Assembly: GCA_963971575.1 (NCBI GenBank)
Contig: OZ020616.1
Span: 55,597,201 to 55,661,200 of the forward strand
Reading direction: 5' to 3'
From: Liopterus haemorrhoidalis
Taxonomy: Eukaryota; Arthropoda; Insecta; Coleoptera; Dytiscidae
DNA: 64,000 nt
The first letter of the stretch is position 1; each line of letters begins with the position of its first letter. The notes below the pieces were generated by a model. That model did not search any database and was not told the DNA's origin. It worked only from the letters and a program-made list of their open reading frames with translations. A program made the position numbers and the translations under genes. Positions 33,397 through 44,462 of this stretch are shown piece by piece.

Positions 33397-33672
33397 CATG
33401 GACTTGTGGGTAACTCGAATTTTACGTAAGTCGAATTGGAATTTTTATAAAGGAACAAAAGAAATATAAACTACATAAATACGTATATAAAAGAAACAAG
33501 ACAAATATAAACTGAAATTAATTTACATATACTATTCTATATGTACATACATACAAATAGAAAATAATTCTTTGTAAAATTGTATGTTACTCTACTCAAC
33601 AAATTTTCCATTTTTTTAAATTTTCATTTAACGTAACTGCGAATTTACGTAAGTCACGTGTTACGTATCTCG
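33397..33672. mobile_element. Possible pogo-like MITE
   Basis: GTAACTCGAATTTTACGTAA on the left and TTACGTAAGTCACG..CGTATCTCGGGGGATTATTG on the right are partly inverted. The right end, read backward (CAATAATCCCCCGAGATACG), resembles the CAGTAATACCCCG end at 25242. TA flanks both sides (about 33395 and 33673). The left terminus is weak. Confidence 0.45.
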
Positions 33673-33878
33673 GGGGATTATTGTATAACAATATTAATGG
33701 TACTTGTGTTATCTGTCACTACATTTTTAATATATAATTTTTGCAAATTTAAATTAAGTTTTAGTGAGATCATTTTTGGTGCGTATTTGAGGATAATCAA
33801 ATAATCAAAGAATATTATTTTTTTTAAAACCGTATAAAAAATTTACCATATAATTTTTTTTATGCAATTATTTCTTAA

Positions 33879-34402
33879 GCCGCATTCAGACCTCTTTAAA
33901 TTAACGAGTTATAGACTGTGCGTTGTGTCGGTCTGAGTTATGCTTTAATGCATTCTTTTAACGTTCCATGTACCGTTCACATCTGTTATAAATTAGTACG
34001 TATTTAGCTTCGTAAAATATTTTATATGTATTATCGTTTTTATAATTATGTTGTTTTAGATTTTAACTACCTAATTACCAAAATTGATCATATTTACTGT
34101 CCGTCTTTGGAATTTTGAGCAAGATTTGTTAATGATGACATTATGTTAGGTTATGTAAAGGCATTCGATAACTACGGTGTCATTGATAGAATGCGATAGC
34201 CAATGTGTTTATATGTCTGTCTCATTAAAACATCTCACTAGCTACAAGTTTAGAAAATTATGCACAATCCACAACAATCAGCGTATTAAATTTGGAGGTC
34301 TGAACGGTTTCACGTCTTATCATATGGCAAACTTGCTGGTGACAGTGAACAGTCCATAAGCTACAGTGCACAAGCTATTGATTTAAGAGCTCTGAATGCG
34401 GC
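33879..34402. mobile_element. TTAA-flanked MITE, complete copy
   Basis: GCCGCATTCAGACCTC and GAGCTCTGAATGCGGC are inverted ends, flanked by TTAA at 33875-33878 and 34403-34406. The TTAA duplication is the piggyBac hallmark; the TIR lacks the usual CCY start, so assignment is tentative. Relatives lie at 9038 and 53491. Confidence 0.75.
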
Positions 34403-34406
34403 TTAA

Positions 34407-34915
34407 TAAGCACGATGTCAAATAATAAAATGCCATACTGTTATCTAACCTTTGTCGCAGAAACGGAACAAGAAGAAAATGTACTTTTTCAAAAATTGAA
34501 TTTTTCAATTACAACAATATCTTTTATAAAATTAAAGTAATCCAAACTGGAATTGAAGTAAAATACTCGAGAACACGCTAGCAATATCTAGTATGAATTC
34601 AGCCATGCGATCGAATGTTTTCATTCTTTCATAAACTGCTAACAAAGGCAATGTCTAAAGGGCCTTAAAGCCAAGTTAGAATTAACGATCCATTTGCGTG
34701 GTACCGGGCATTACTAACTGTTCGGAATGTTCGCTCACTAACCAACAATTAATGAGATACATATAATTATATGGAGAAATGCGGTTATGCGGTTACCATG
34801 CCAACCATTAAAGATGACGACCCTTATTACACTTTTTGAATATATTGATAAAATCACGAGGAGGCAGGGATTTTTACTGTTGAAATATTTTGTACAATAT
34901 GCAACCACATTGCTC
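34407..34915. other. Unassigned sequence
   Basis: No gene or paired ends recognised. Confidence 0.35.
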
Positions 34916-34919
34916 ATGG

Positions 34920-35125
34920 CCAGTAGCGCACCCAAGGGGGGGGTCCAAGGGGTACAGTGGCTCCTGGTTTCGAAAATAAGCGCTCTGAAGGAACTGACGT
35001 CGCTACTAAAGACAAGAATTTCTGAGCAATTTTATATAAGTTAGGGAAAACTGTCTTCATATCGTCCCAAACCAGTAGCGGATTGGATGTCAGAGGTGAA
35101 ACTGGATTTTTCAAATACAGTCATA
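34920..35125 (-). pseudogene. hAT transposase C-terminal dimerisation fragment
   Basis: The frame reads NPVSPLTSNPLLVWDDMK, then FPNLYKIAQKFLSLVATSVPSERLFSK, the conserved C-terminal hAT block (SxPSERxFS). It then runs into CCTTGGGTGCGCTACTG, whose complement CAGTAGCGCACCCAAGG looks like a hAT TIR. The joint suggests a heavily deleted element whose coding tail sits next to its own end. The rest of the transposase is absent. Confidence 0.8.
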
Positions 35126-35362
35126 GTTCATGTTCAGTTTTGTTAGAACCACGTTGGCCTGTGCCTGATTTTAGTTTCCTCTTCCCATGTGCAATATCAG
35201 TATGTTCCTATGTTTTGGAAAAAAAAAAAAACGATTCAATATGGTACTAGGTCAATTGTACTGATATTAGTAAAGTATCGGAAGATTAGTATCGATACTA
35301 AAATAGCGATATCGAATGAAAAATATCGATACTGGTACGGTATCAGTAGTATCGGAACATAT

Positions 35363-36535
35363 TAGGGTTGTACATCGAAAGCAAAACATCGATGTTAACA
35401 TCGGCACTTACTATCGATGTTGAAAAAACATCGAAGGAAAAACATCGATGTATCGGAAACATCGATGTTTTATTAATATTAAAAAAAGCTATTTATTTAT
35501 ATTATATAGGATTTATTTAATAATGTAAAGATAAAATACGAAAAAAGTAATACATAATACACAAAAAGCATTTATTAGATTTTGAATTAGAAATATTCCT
35601 TTTTAATAGTAATTAATTTCACATTAATATTATTATACCCAATATAATAATCCTAATTTGTAGCTACAGTTTATTCCAAACGATTAGACGGAACTAACCG
35701 CAATTTGCATTTTTGTAATTTGTCATTAGATATTTTTTTTATATATTGAAGTTGATTTTACCTGAATAAAATTATCAAAAGCTTCAATTAATCGGTAAAA
35801 GTTACTAGAATTGAAAATCTAGTTCCGCCTAAACCAAAGGAACAGACCTTACTATTTTTACATTTCTAAAATGAAATATTGGATTTTATTACAATACTAA
35901 TATAGTAATCTTAATGTTAATTTTATATTATTTAACATAAAATAACACTGCCATACACAATTATTTGTATACTTTTTTAAGTTGAAATAAAGTCTGTTCC
36001 TTTGGTTTAGGCGGAACTAGCTTTTCAATTCTAGTTTCTTTTACCGATTAATTGAAGCTTTTGATAATTTTGTTCAGGAAAAGCCAACTTCAATATATAA
36101 AAAAATAGCTTATGACAACTTACAATAATCCAGGGATTGGAGGAATAACAACTGGGAAAGTGGCAACAAGACTCAAAAAGAAAAAGTGTGTTGGCGTCGT
36201 TAGTCGTTCGCATTGTTTGCAAAAATTAGAAGTTTCTTCTTATTTTTTCGTATTCTGCTAACTGCTAAGAAGAATAAGAGCTAACACTATTAGTATTGTT
36301 ATATCACAATAGATGGCGCATATATTTTGTGTACTAATTTTAATAAAAATTTAATTTTTAAGATTCCAGCACCTCTAGCAGTAGTTTCTGAATTTCAAAG
36401 TTTAAACATCGACATCGGTAGTAGACATCGATGTTTTATCGATACTATCGCCAGCTGACCATCGATGGTAAAAACATCGATTTTTAAAACAAACATCGAC
36501 GTTTTCGATACATCGATGTTTTTTTCCCATCCCCA
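35363..36535. mobile_element. hAT-type MITE with ATCGATG subterminal repeats
   Basis: Left end TAGGGTTGTACATCG and right end TTTTTCCCATCCCCA (complement TGGGGATGGGAAAAA) are flanked by exact 8-bp GAACATAT at 35355-35362 and 36536-36543. Each subterminal ~130 bp carries six or more ACATCGATG-like motifs in both orientations, a pattern of transposase-binding repeats. A palindromic element sits inside (35735-36115). Confidence 0.85.
35735..36115. repeat. Large palindrome nested in the hAT MITE
   Basis: The left arm (TATATTGAAGTTGATTTTACC ... CTAGTTCCGCCTAAACC) and right arm (GGTTTAGGCGGAACTAG ... CCAACTTCAATATA) are inverted over about 120-150 bp with few mismatches, around a ~140-bp AT-rich spacer. 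Decayed half-copies appear near 40040 and 61090-61230. Confidence 0.8.
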
Positions 36536-36543
36536 GAACATAT

Positions 36544-37070
36544 TAACCCTATTCATGGCTTCTTTGCTTTACCTGGTCTGTCCGAGCGATAGTTGTGTCA
36601 GTTTATATCCGTAATTAAATTAATTTTTCCCAAAATTACAAACCATTATATTTTACATAAATATAACATAAATTTCCCTATTACAATTAACACTATAAAA
36701 ACATAAAATAATATCATGAATTTTGAAAATAAACAAGCAATATAACATCCGATTTAAATCCAGTAATAATTTAAAACATACAAAACACGAATAGTACACG
36801 ACAGCGAGATTAATCGTCACGGGTTAAATAATTGTAATTTTTTTCATCTGCATGTCAATCGGCGGTTTGTTTTTGCTCCTGAAACAATTAAAGTAGTCAT
36901 TGAAACGCGATTTAAACGCGATAAATTGCCAACAAATACCGCACAAGATTAAATTCCGAACAATATTTTAGTTTAATTTAAAATTAATTTCATTACAAAT
37001 TAAATTAAATATATATTACCATTTTTATTCAATTATGTTTACAAAACATTTTCATAAATCATAAATCAGA
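36544..37070. other. Unassigned A+T-rich sequence
   Basis: Nothing recognised. Confidence 0.35.
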
Positions 37071-37073
37071 TCT

Positions 37074-37370
37074 ATGGAATCTAGTAAGCCAAAACCCAAT
37101 TGCAACAGAAATAATGACCCGGAAATGGAAGTGGATACACTGAGGAAGCCTGACGATACCGTTTCCAAACGGGCACTTGAATGGAATTCTCAAGGAGCGC
37201 GCAGAAGAGGTAGACCTGTAATTAACTGGCGCAGGCCCATTCCTCAAGAAATCACGGATGGGATAAGCTTGGCCAGAAATTAAGGACCTTGCAAAGAATA
37301 GAATCAGATGGCGATGCTTCGTAGAGGTTCTTTCCTCTAGTTAGGAGCTACAAGAAATTATTATTATACA
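37074..37370 (+). pseudogene. RTE-like LINE 3' end
   Basis: The frame includes TLRKPDDTVSKRALEWNSQGARRRGRPVINWRR and a shifted continuation resembling ..LAKNRIRWRCFVEAL. This is the C-terminal tail typical of RTE-like non-LTR elements (WNxQGxRRRGRPxxxWRR). A short ATT run at 37358 follows, then the Tc1 element. Only the last ~100 residues remain. Confidence 0.7.
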
Positions 37371-38120
37371 AATCAGATAGATACAGCCATGCTCATATGT
37401 ATTAGGCACTAAATGATTTGGTATACTTAGCCAAGATTAACAAGTTTCGAGGCAATTAAGGAATACAGGTGTGCTTCTTAGCTGTCCTAATGACTTTTGG
37501 GAAGGTATGATTTTAATATGTTAAGCTCCATACAAGCTGGAGGAGGATGCCACATAAGATAGGTTTTTCGTTCAATAGCAATCAGTTCTAATAAAGATTT
37601 TATGCAAGTGAGCAAGTGTTGATTTAAGAAAAATTTTGGTTTAACGAATTATTAAAGTGTGAAGATGCCGAAAAAAAGACAATTAAGAGTTGCCGAGCGC
37701 GCAGATAGTGTTATTGCATAAGCAGGGTGTCACCCAATGCGATAATGCAAAACAAATGAAATGTTCTCGGTGCGCAGTCCAAACAACAATTAAACGGTTC
37801 AACGAGATTGGATCTTATGAAAATCGACCCAAACGTGGTCGAAAACGAACCAGTGCAAGGCAAGACCGTATTTTGGAGTGGATATCTCTTCGAGATAGGA
37901 CGAAAACTTCAAAAGAACTCTCTTCCGAATTACTGCAAGACCACGGAATAAATTTGGCAGCAAGTAGTGTTAGAAGAAGACTTGTTGAACGTAATTTGAA
38001 TGGGAGAAAGGCACGACGTAAACCACTTCTCACTGACAGGCATAAGAAACTACGTCTTTCGTGGGCAAAAAAATACAAAAATTGGACCGAAGAGGACTGG
38101 ACGGATGAAACCAATGTTGA

Positions 38121-38250
38121 GGTAATATTCTACTAATGTATTAGCAATAATAATCCAGTAAAATACACAAAAATCTCTTTAAATAAGATGTTCCTTAAAA
38201 AAAAAATTTTAAACTTTTAAATTTTTATTTTTTCTTTATTTTTTTATTAG
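38121..38250 (+). other. Apparent GT-AG intron in the Tc1 transposase
   Basis: GTAATATTC at 38121 and a T-rich tract ending TTTTTTATTAG at 38250 bound about 130 bp with stops in all frames. Joining the flanks gives DETNVE-LFGQPG without a frame change, as expected in Tc1 transposases at this point. Introns are known in some Tc1-family genes; an inserted fragment is the alternative. Confidence 0.7.
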
Positions 38251-38442
38251 TTATTTGGTCAACCTGGGGCTCGCTACGTTCGTAGAAGAAGCGGTGAAGC
38301 TTTCCAAGAAGAATGTCTGATCTCTACTGTGAAATATGGAGGAGGGATTATAATGGTTTGGGGTTCCATGTCTGCCAGTGGCGTCGGCAATGTTTTTTTG
38401 TGTGAAGGAGGCATGAATTCCAGGATGTACATCGACATGCTA

Positions 38443-38965
38443 AAGTCGGATTGCTGATAGGTGACTGTTACATGTATGTATTAAGTAGTGCATTCATATA
38501 ATAATCTAGTTACCATTTTTCAGCGATTTTAAAAATGTTTTTTGTTAACTGTCAGTGTCTGGTAATAAATATTAATTAAAATATGGCTTGCGGCCAATTA
38601 TTAAATTCACAAACTTTAATTTTAAATCTGCTGGAATAAACAACAAATTATAATCCAAAATTTACGTATGAGTATAAAATTTTTCTTATTTATAATTATA
38701 ACCTTAAAATTAATAATTTTGTTTGTTTGAGTACTGCTGTAAATTTATTTTCGCGCTCTAATTAGTAAAGATATCTAGGAATCATTCTGTTTCTTTCTAA
38801 TGCTTTGTTTTTTATTAAAATAATTTTGAAGGTTAGTTGTCAACTTGCGTCACTATACGTTACTATGGGTATGCAAATAATTATAATGATAAAGACAGAG
38901 AAAGCATATAGTATTGAATATCGATACTTGTAGCAACGACCAGTCACTTATCAGCAATCCGACTA
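38443..38965. mobile_element. 523-bp MITE in the Tc1 transposase, TIR AGTCGGATTGCTGATA
   Basis: AGTCGGATTGCTGATAGGTGACTG and its inverted copy CAGTCACTTATCAGCAATCCGACT form ~24-bp ends, with TA at 38441-38442 and 38966-38967. Removing it with one TA joins YIDML to EEVMEP in frame. It is non-coding and A+T-rich. TA duplication suggests Tc1/mariner-type mobilisation. Confidence 0.8.
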
Positions 38966-39459
38966 TAGAGGAAGTTATGGAGCCAACCATATTAAAATTA
39001 GTAGAAACTGACCCTACGGAATATCACTTTCAACAAGATAATGCAGCGTGCCACAAATCCCGCGAAGCAATGCGTTGGTTTGAAGAAAACCACATTCCAC
39101 TTTTATCATGGCCACCCCAGTCTCCTGATCTATCCCCGATAGAAAATTTGTGGTACATTTTAAAGTGCAAGATTGCAAAACACAAATGCAGCTCAAAACC
39201 AATGCTGAAGCAAAGAATAATTGAAGAGTGGAACGCAATTTCACCAGATGTGTGTAATAATTTGGTATCAAGTATGTCACGTAGAATAAAATTATTAATT
39301 AAGGCTGGAGGAGGATCCATAAAATATTAATTTGTTATATTAATTTTATAATAAATGTAAGTAATTATAAGTGGTATAAATTTGTTTTTCTCAAAATTAC
39401 CTATTCAAAAAATTATTCATTAGAATAACAAGTGCCTAATACATATGAGCATGGCTGTA

Positions 39460-40075
39460 TTTGAAGTGTCGAGTACGAGGGAGACGAATGATTGAGAATA
39501 AGAAAATCAGTTAGACCAAATATAGTCGGACACCCTCGAGGGTAAGCGCATTTTACTTTTGAGACCACTACTATGGTGGATGCTTCATTTAACGGAGTTT
39601 ATTTCACAACAGAACACCTACTGCATTTGAATGATTTTAACAATTAGCAGCAAACTGTTTTTGTAATAAAACATTTATTTCCATTTATATAAAAATAATT
39701 TTTAAAATTAAAAAGTTCTTTTCTAAACAATTTTTTTCGTTCTATTCATCTGCATAAAAATACCTTTTGTTTACATGATCATTCTTCTTTAAATATACTT
39801 TTTACTTCAAATTAAAAACGAGAAAATCACTGTTGCCACAGAAAATAAACAAAAATTTTCTTGCCGGAGAGAGTTTAGAAAAAGTTGTATTGGCAAAAAG
39901 CACAGAAATCGAGTTAGTTAAGTTTTTAAACAAATATTTAACAAGTTGGCATACGGATATTTTTCAATTAATATCAATTACATCAATTTACATCTTATAA
40001 CAGATAAAAACATAAAAATTAATATAATATAGTCTGTTTCTTTGGTTTAAACGAAACTAAATGGCAGACAAGATC
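39460..40075. other. Unassigned sequence with a palindrome half-copy
   Basis: GTCTGTTTCTTTGGTTTAAACGAAACT near 40031 resembles an arm of the 35735-36115 palindrome. Otherwise nothing recognised. Confidence 0.4.
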
Positions 40076-40077
40076 AA

Positions 40078-40325
40078 TTAAGCGAGATTTCCAGAAGAAT
40101 TTCACAAGGATGGGCAGCATTTGGCAAACTCCGAAACATTTTCAAGAGAAAAATCTTATTATGCCTTACAAGGAAAGCTTTCGAACTATGCGTCGCGCCT
40201 GTTCTGACTTACGGTGTTGAGACCCAAACTCTAACAAAAGCTTCAGCTAAAAACTTCAAATAGCTCAGAGCCATGGAGCGAATCATGTTGGGCATCACCT
40301 TAAGAGACAGAATACCTAATGAATA
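40078..40325 (+). pseudogene. RTE-like LINE fragment
   Basis: The frame reads EISRRISQGWAAFGKLRNIF, then LCLTRKAFELCVAPVLTYGVETQTL, then LRAMERIMLGITLRDRIPNE. This is the post-reverse-transcriptase region shared by RTE-like elements (GVETWTLT..RAMERxMLGxxLRDRI). One stop lies inside. It ends at the LTR fragment that starts near 40321. Confidence 0.8.
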
Positions 40326-40933
40326 AATAAACAATTTTTTAAGATAAACATCATCAGAGATTAATTGAGTTATCAGTGACTGTGTTTTTTACAATTTACG
40401 ATTGTATATTATATGATTTGTTTAAAATATTGTCAACGTTTATCTCAAGTACATGGTCGAATGTTTATACAGATGTTGATATGCGACCATATATTTTCAG
40501 TAATATGGACTTCGTAGGTAATTAGAGTCAAAATTAATTATTTGGGTTTATGAATTATTAGGATTAAAATTACGATAAGTTAAAAGGCTTTGTAATTAAT
40601 TGGAGAGGTGATTATTTTTACAAAACAAAAAACGTGGTTCAGAGATCAAATTATTAGTTTTAAGAAAAGGGCTGGGGGAAATATTGTGAGAGACAAGGGA
40701 GTCGTGAGTAAACCATCACCGTAAACTCCCTTTTCAAGCACCCTTATTCCCGTCATAAAAAATCATAGTAACCAACCAGCGGACCTTTTTAGGGTTTCAG
40801 ACTTGAACCGCTCGCAAGTTAAGAAACCCACTATGAAGAAGGGCCTTTCAAAATAAGTACCATGAAGTACAATGAAAATATTTAAATTCATTAGGCCAAC
40901 CGTGACGTTTCTGATGCTAGAAACGTCCCCACA
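40326..40933 (+). repeat. LTR family E fragment
   Basis: Matches the solo LTR at 56178-57202 from AAGATAAACATC through GACCATATATTTTCAGTAATATGG. It then skips about 250 bp and continues with CACCCTTATTCC to the end GTCCCCACA at 40933. The 5' part is missing and an internal deletion is present. Confidence 0.7.
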
Positions 40934-41054
40934 CCTTATAAAACTTGTAAATTAACTATTTCGCGTGAAAATTGAATATTTTACCAGTCCGCCAAAAATT
41001 TTAGATTGACAAGCACTGATCTAATAAAAAAAAAACGTTACTCAATCGGAAATA

Positions 41055-41968
41055 CAAGGTGTCTCAAAAGAAATTTTATATTTATTTAGCTTACTGCATG
41101 AACGCAACGTATCCGAGGGGCGCGGGGGTTATGTCAATCGGTAGCCTGGCTCTTGGGAATTCAGTCGCTATGGAGCGTTTCTCGGGAGCAGACCGCGCGT
41201 TATGCGTGCGAGCGTTTTACAAAAACGGTGATTCGGCGACTGTAGAGCGTAGAAAATTCTGCAGTATTCGAGGTTTTCGCCACTTAAATGATGCGCCAAG
41301 CATTCCTCTCATTCGACATTGGGTTAAAAAGTTTGAAGAGACTGGTACAACGCTGGATAAATCAAAATCCGGGCGACCTAGGTCATCAAGAACGGTAGAA
41401 AACGTGGAGAATGTTAATCAGTCTGTTCGTGACGACCCGAACCTTTCAATTCGGAAGCGCGCAAGTGCTTTAAATGTGCATAGATCATCATTACATCGCA
41501 TTATGCACAAAGACCTAAAGATGCACCCCTACAAAATTCAATTGGTGCAAGAATTAAAGCCCCAAGAAGCCAGTCAGAGGCTTAATTTCGTAAATCAGGT
41601 GATTGAGCGATTTTGAACGTTTACCAACATTTTGTTTTCGGATTTAACCCCTATGGACTTTTTCCTATGAGGTTATCTTAAATATAAAGTTTACGCCAGT
41701 AAACCGACTTCACTGGCGCATTTGAAAGAAAATATCCGTCACGAAATGGCAGCCATCCCTGAGTCCACCTGCCGAGATGTCATAAGTAATTTTACTGTTC
41801 GATTAAATGAGTGCCGAGAACGCGAGGGTCTACATTTAGACGATATTATTTTTAAGAAATAATTCCCCAAAAAGTGTATTTTAATAATTAATAAACATTT
41901 TTTCTATATACGGCTTACTTTTTTTTTAATCGATCCACTAAATATAAAATTTCTTTTGAGACACCTTG
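41055..41968 (+). mobile_element. rosa-like element, internally deleted copy 2
   Basis: TIR CAAGGTGTCTCAAAAGAAAT at both ends, with TA at 41053-41054 and 41969-41970. Its 914 bp lack about 390 bp relative to the full copy. The deletion runs from TTTTGTTTTCGGAT to AGATTTAACCCC and shares GAT at the joint. The breakpoint differs from that of the 7063 copy, so the two deletions are independent. Confidence 0.92.
41170..41862 (+). pseudogene. DD41D (rosa-like) transposase remnant, copy 2
   Basis: Open from MERFSGADRALC to VNQVIERF, where a stop at 41614 follows. The whole DNA-binding half is intact, including CSIRGFRHLNDA and SSLHRIMHKDLKMH. After the deletion the tail reads LTPMDFFL, then a stop in place of tryptophan at 41668, then SSLAHLKENIRHEM and ..DDIIFKK. 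It lacks the first two catalytic aspartates. Confidence 0.88.
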
Positions 41969-41970
41969 TA

Positions 41971-42655
41971 TATCCTTTAAGGATTTTTTTTATTAAGCTT
42001 GATACTTTTTGAATGTTATCTATTAAGAAAAGATAAATACTGTTGTATTAATATTGTCTCATGTTATTTTAGGTCTTCCGTATACATATTTGTGTGTTGT
42101 TTTATAATATGTTATAAAAGCAGTGTATATACCGTAAAGTTGTATTATAAGTGGTTCCTTGACAATATTGCCAACATTTAGTCTCTAAATTGAGCTTAGA
42201 CAAACGCTGGCGAGTAAACCGCCCAGAACGTTCTGCTCTTGGCCGGAAGATGTATGTTTTCCGAAACTCACTTAGCCGTTTATCAAGGCGACCAACACAT
42301 AAAAACAAACATTCCCCTTTTCACACTAAACTTGAGCGACAGGGGTGGACACAGGAATAGAAATAAAGTTATCGGGCAACGGAAATTGACGACCACGTAA
42401 GTTAAAAATTAAAAACATATACTCTATAAAAAAAACCGAGATTATGCAATTAATTAGACCTGAAAAACGAGCAAGAACAAGTTACATTTTTAGAAATCTC
42501 GTATGTACAAAATAACTATTTTTGCAGGAAAAACGATATCCACCACTGATTAATTATATGATCTATATACTGTATTTTTCGGACCATAAGATGCACCTTT
42601 TTACGCAGAAATATCGACTTCGTTTGGTGATAGAAAATTCATAATTTTAGAAAAT
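41971..42655. other. Unassigned sequence
   Basis: No recognisable feature. Confidence 0.35.
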
Positions 42656-42656
42656 A

Positions 42657-43965
42657 CAAGGTGTCTCAAAAGAAATTTTATATTTAGTGGATCGATTAAA
42701 AAAAAAGTAAGCCGTATATAGAAAAAATGTTTATTAATTATTAAAATACACTTTTTGGGGATTTATTTCTTAAAAATAATATCGTCTAAATGTAGACCCT
42801 CGCGTTCTCGGCACTCATTTAATCGAACAGTAAAATTACTTATGACGTCTCGGCAGGTGGACTCAGGGATGGCTGCCATTTCATGACGGATATTTTCTTT
42901 CAAATGCGCCAGTGAAGTCGGTTTATTGGCGTAAACTTTAGATTTAAGATAACCCCATAGGAAAAAGTCCATAGGGGTTAAATCTGGACTGCGTGGAGGC
43001 CAATTTATGTCACCTCTCCGGGAGATCAATTTGCTTGAGAAAATTTCACGAACACGTGGCAGAGACATATTGGACGTGTGTGAAGTTGCTCCGTCCTGTT
43101 GGAACCATGTTCTTTGGTTATAGCCAGGAAAGTTTTGCAGTTCAGGTACCAAGAAGTTGTCTAACATCTCCACATAACGCTCTGAATTCACTGTAACTGC
43201 ACGCCCCCTTTCGTCTTCAAAAAAGTAAGGCCGATAATTCCTCGCGCCGACATCGCAGCCCATACGGTCACTTTAGGCGAATGTAGGGATTTCTGATGTT
43301 TGCGTTTCGGATTCGTTGCACTCCAGTAGCGGCAGTTCTGCTTATTTACGTGGCCATTAAGATGAAAATGAGCTTCATCCGAAAACAAAATGTTGGTAAA
43401 CGTTGAAAATCGCTCAATCAGCTGATTTACGAAATTAAGCCTCTGACTGGCATCTTGGGGCTTTAATTCTTGCACCAATTGAATTTTGTAGGGGTGCAGC
43501 TTTAGGTCTTTGTGCATAATGCGATGTAATGATGATCTATGCACATTTAAAGCACTTGCGCGCTTCCGAATTGAAAGGTTCGGGTCGTCACGAACAGACT
43601 GATTAACATTCTCCACGTTTTCTACCGTTCTTGATGACCTAGGTCGCCCGGATTTTGATTTATCCAGCGTTGTACCAGTCTCTTCAAACTTTTTAACCCA
43701 ATGTCGAATGAGAGGAATGCTTGGCGCATCATTTAAGTGGCGAAAACCTCGAATACTGCAGAATTTTCTACGCGCTACAGTCGCCGAATCACCGTTTTTG
43801 TAAAACTCTCGCACGCATAACGCGCGATCTGCTCCCGAGAAACGCTCCATAGCGACTGAATTCCCAAGAGCCAGGCTACCGCTTGACATAACCCCCGCGC
43901 CCCTCGGATACGTTGCGTTCACGCAGTAAGCTAAATAAATATAAAATTTCTTTTGAGACACCTTG
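42657..43965 (-). mobile_element. rosa-like DD41D mariner relative, full length
   Basis: 1309 bp with TIRs starting CAAGGTGTCTCAAAAGAAAT and TA at 42655-42656 and 43966-43967. It is the only copy of three with all catalytic motifs. It lies 0.7 kb from the deleted copy at 41055, in opposite orientation. The TIRs of all three copies are nearly identical, implying recent activity. Confidence 0.93.
42763..43850 (-). pseudogene. Nearly intact DD41D transposase with one frameshift
   Basis: About 361 residues from MERFSGADRALC. The N-terminal helix-turn-helix pair spans residues ~1-130. The first aspartate is in FSDEAHF (~158), the second in QQDGATSHT (~252) and the third in TPMDFFLWG (~294). Counting residues between the last two gives 41, the spacing described for the rosa group of the Tc1/mariner superfamily. 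A single missing C near 43230 (after RGIIG) shifts the frame before YFFEDERG; no other break is seen. Confidence 0.9.
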
Positions 43966-43967
43966 TA

Positions 43968-44455
43968 CGACATCTGGAATTTTCCACGACTGCTTCAATG
44001 TCAGTAGGAGCGTTAGGTAAGACAGGTATTATTATTGTGCGGTTTGTCAGGTCTTGACAAGCGTCCACTAATCGTAAATTTAAGAAACCTTTTGAGCCAC
44101 GGCATACTGGAGACTAGTGGAGCTAATTACACTGGTCAACACAATTGACCTGACTTACATCTAAGACTTGTTTCTTACTTATTAATTTGGTGCTGCTGAA
44201 CTCAAATATCACATCAGTTTTTGCGTATCACATCAGATTTTTGCTCTACAACAAATACATATTTTCGGCCAAATAATGCTTGTATCGTTTAATTTTAGAC
44301 GTCGATACTGTAATTGGTACAAATTAGGCGAAAAATAAAGACTAAATAATTAGAAAATATTCTTAAAATTTTATTTATGGTGAAAGAAAGAAAATGAGAA
44401 CAGTTTTAATTACATTTTAATGCATTGGAGTGTTAAAATAAAAATACAAAATAAT
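43968..44455. other. Unassigned, with a short shared repeat
   Basis: GGTTTGTCAGGTCTTGACAAG at 44041, preceded by an ATT run, matches the sequence right after the LINE at 29304. The rest is unassigned. Confidence 0.4.
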
Positions 44456-44462
44456 TTAAGGA

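Larger units (their letters stand above)
37664..39330 (+). pseudogene. Tc1-type (DD34E) transposase, broken
   Basis: It starts MPKKRQLRVAERA at 37664, with a frameshift near 37700. The frame then runs through the paired helix-turn-helix (HKQGVTQCDNAKQM..TTIKRFNEIGSYENRPKRGRKR). The first aspartate is in DETNVE (38107). An apparent intron follows, then LFGQPGARYVRRRSGE and GGGIIMVWGSMSASG. The MITE at 38443 splits the next part. The second aspartate (QQDNAACHK) and final glutamate (SPDLSPIENLW) are 34 residues apart. It ends ..GGGSIKY. Confidence 0.9.
37384..39457 (+). mobile_element. Tc1-like element carrying an intron and a MITE
   Basis: The ends CAGCCATGCTCATATGTATT and its complement are inverted repeats of about 28 bp. 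TA lies at 37382-37383 and 39458-39459. Total length is 2074 bp, inflated by an inserted 523-bp MITE and a ~130-bp apparent intron; without these it would be close to a normal Tc1 length. Confidence 0.92.

Noticed and set aside
35363..36535. Autonomous transposon gene inside the 1.17-kb hAT MITE
   Set aside because: No frame with hAT motifs; the interior is a palindrome and AT-rich spacer.
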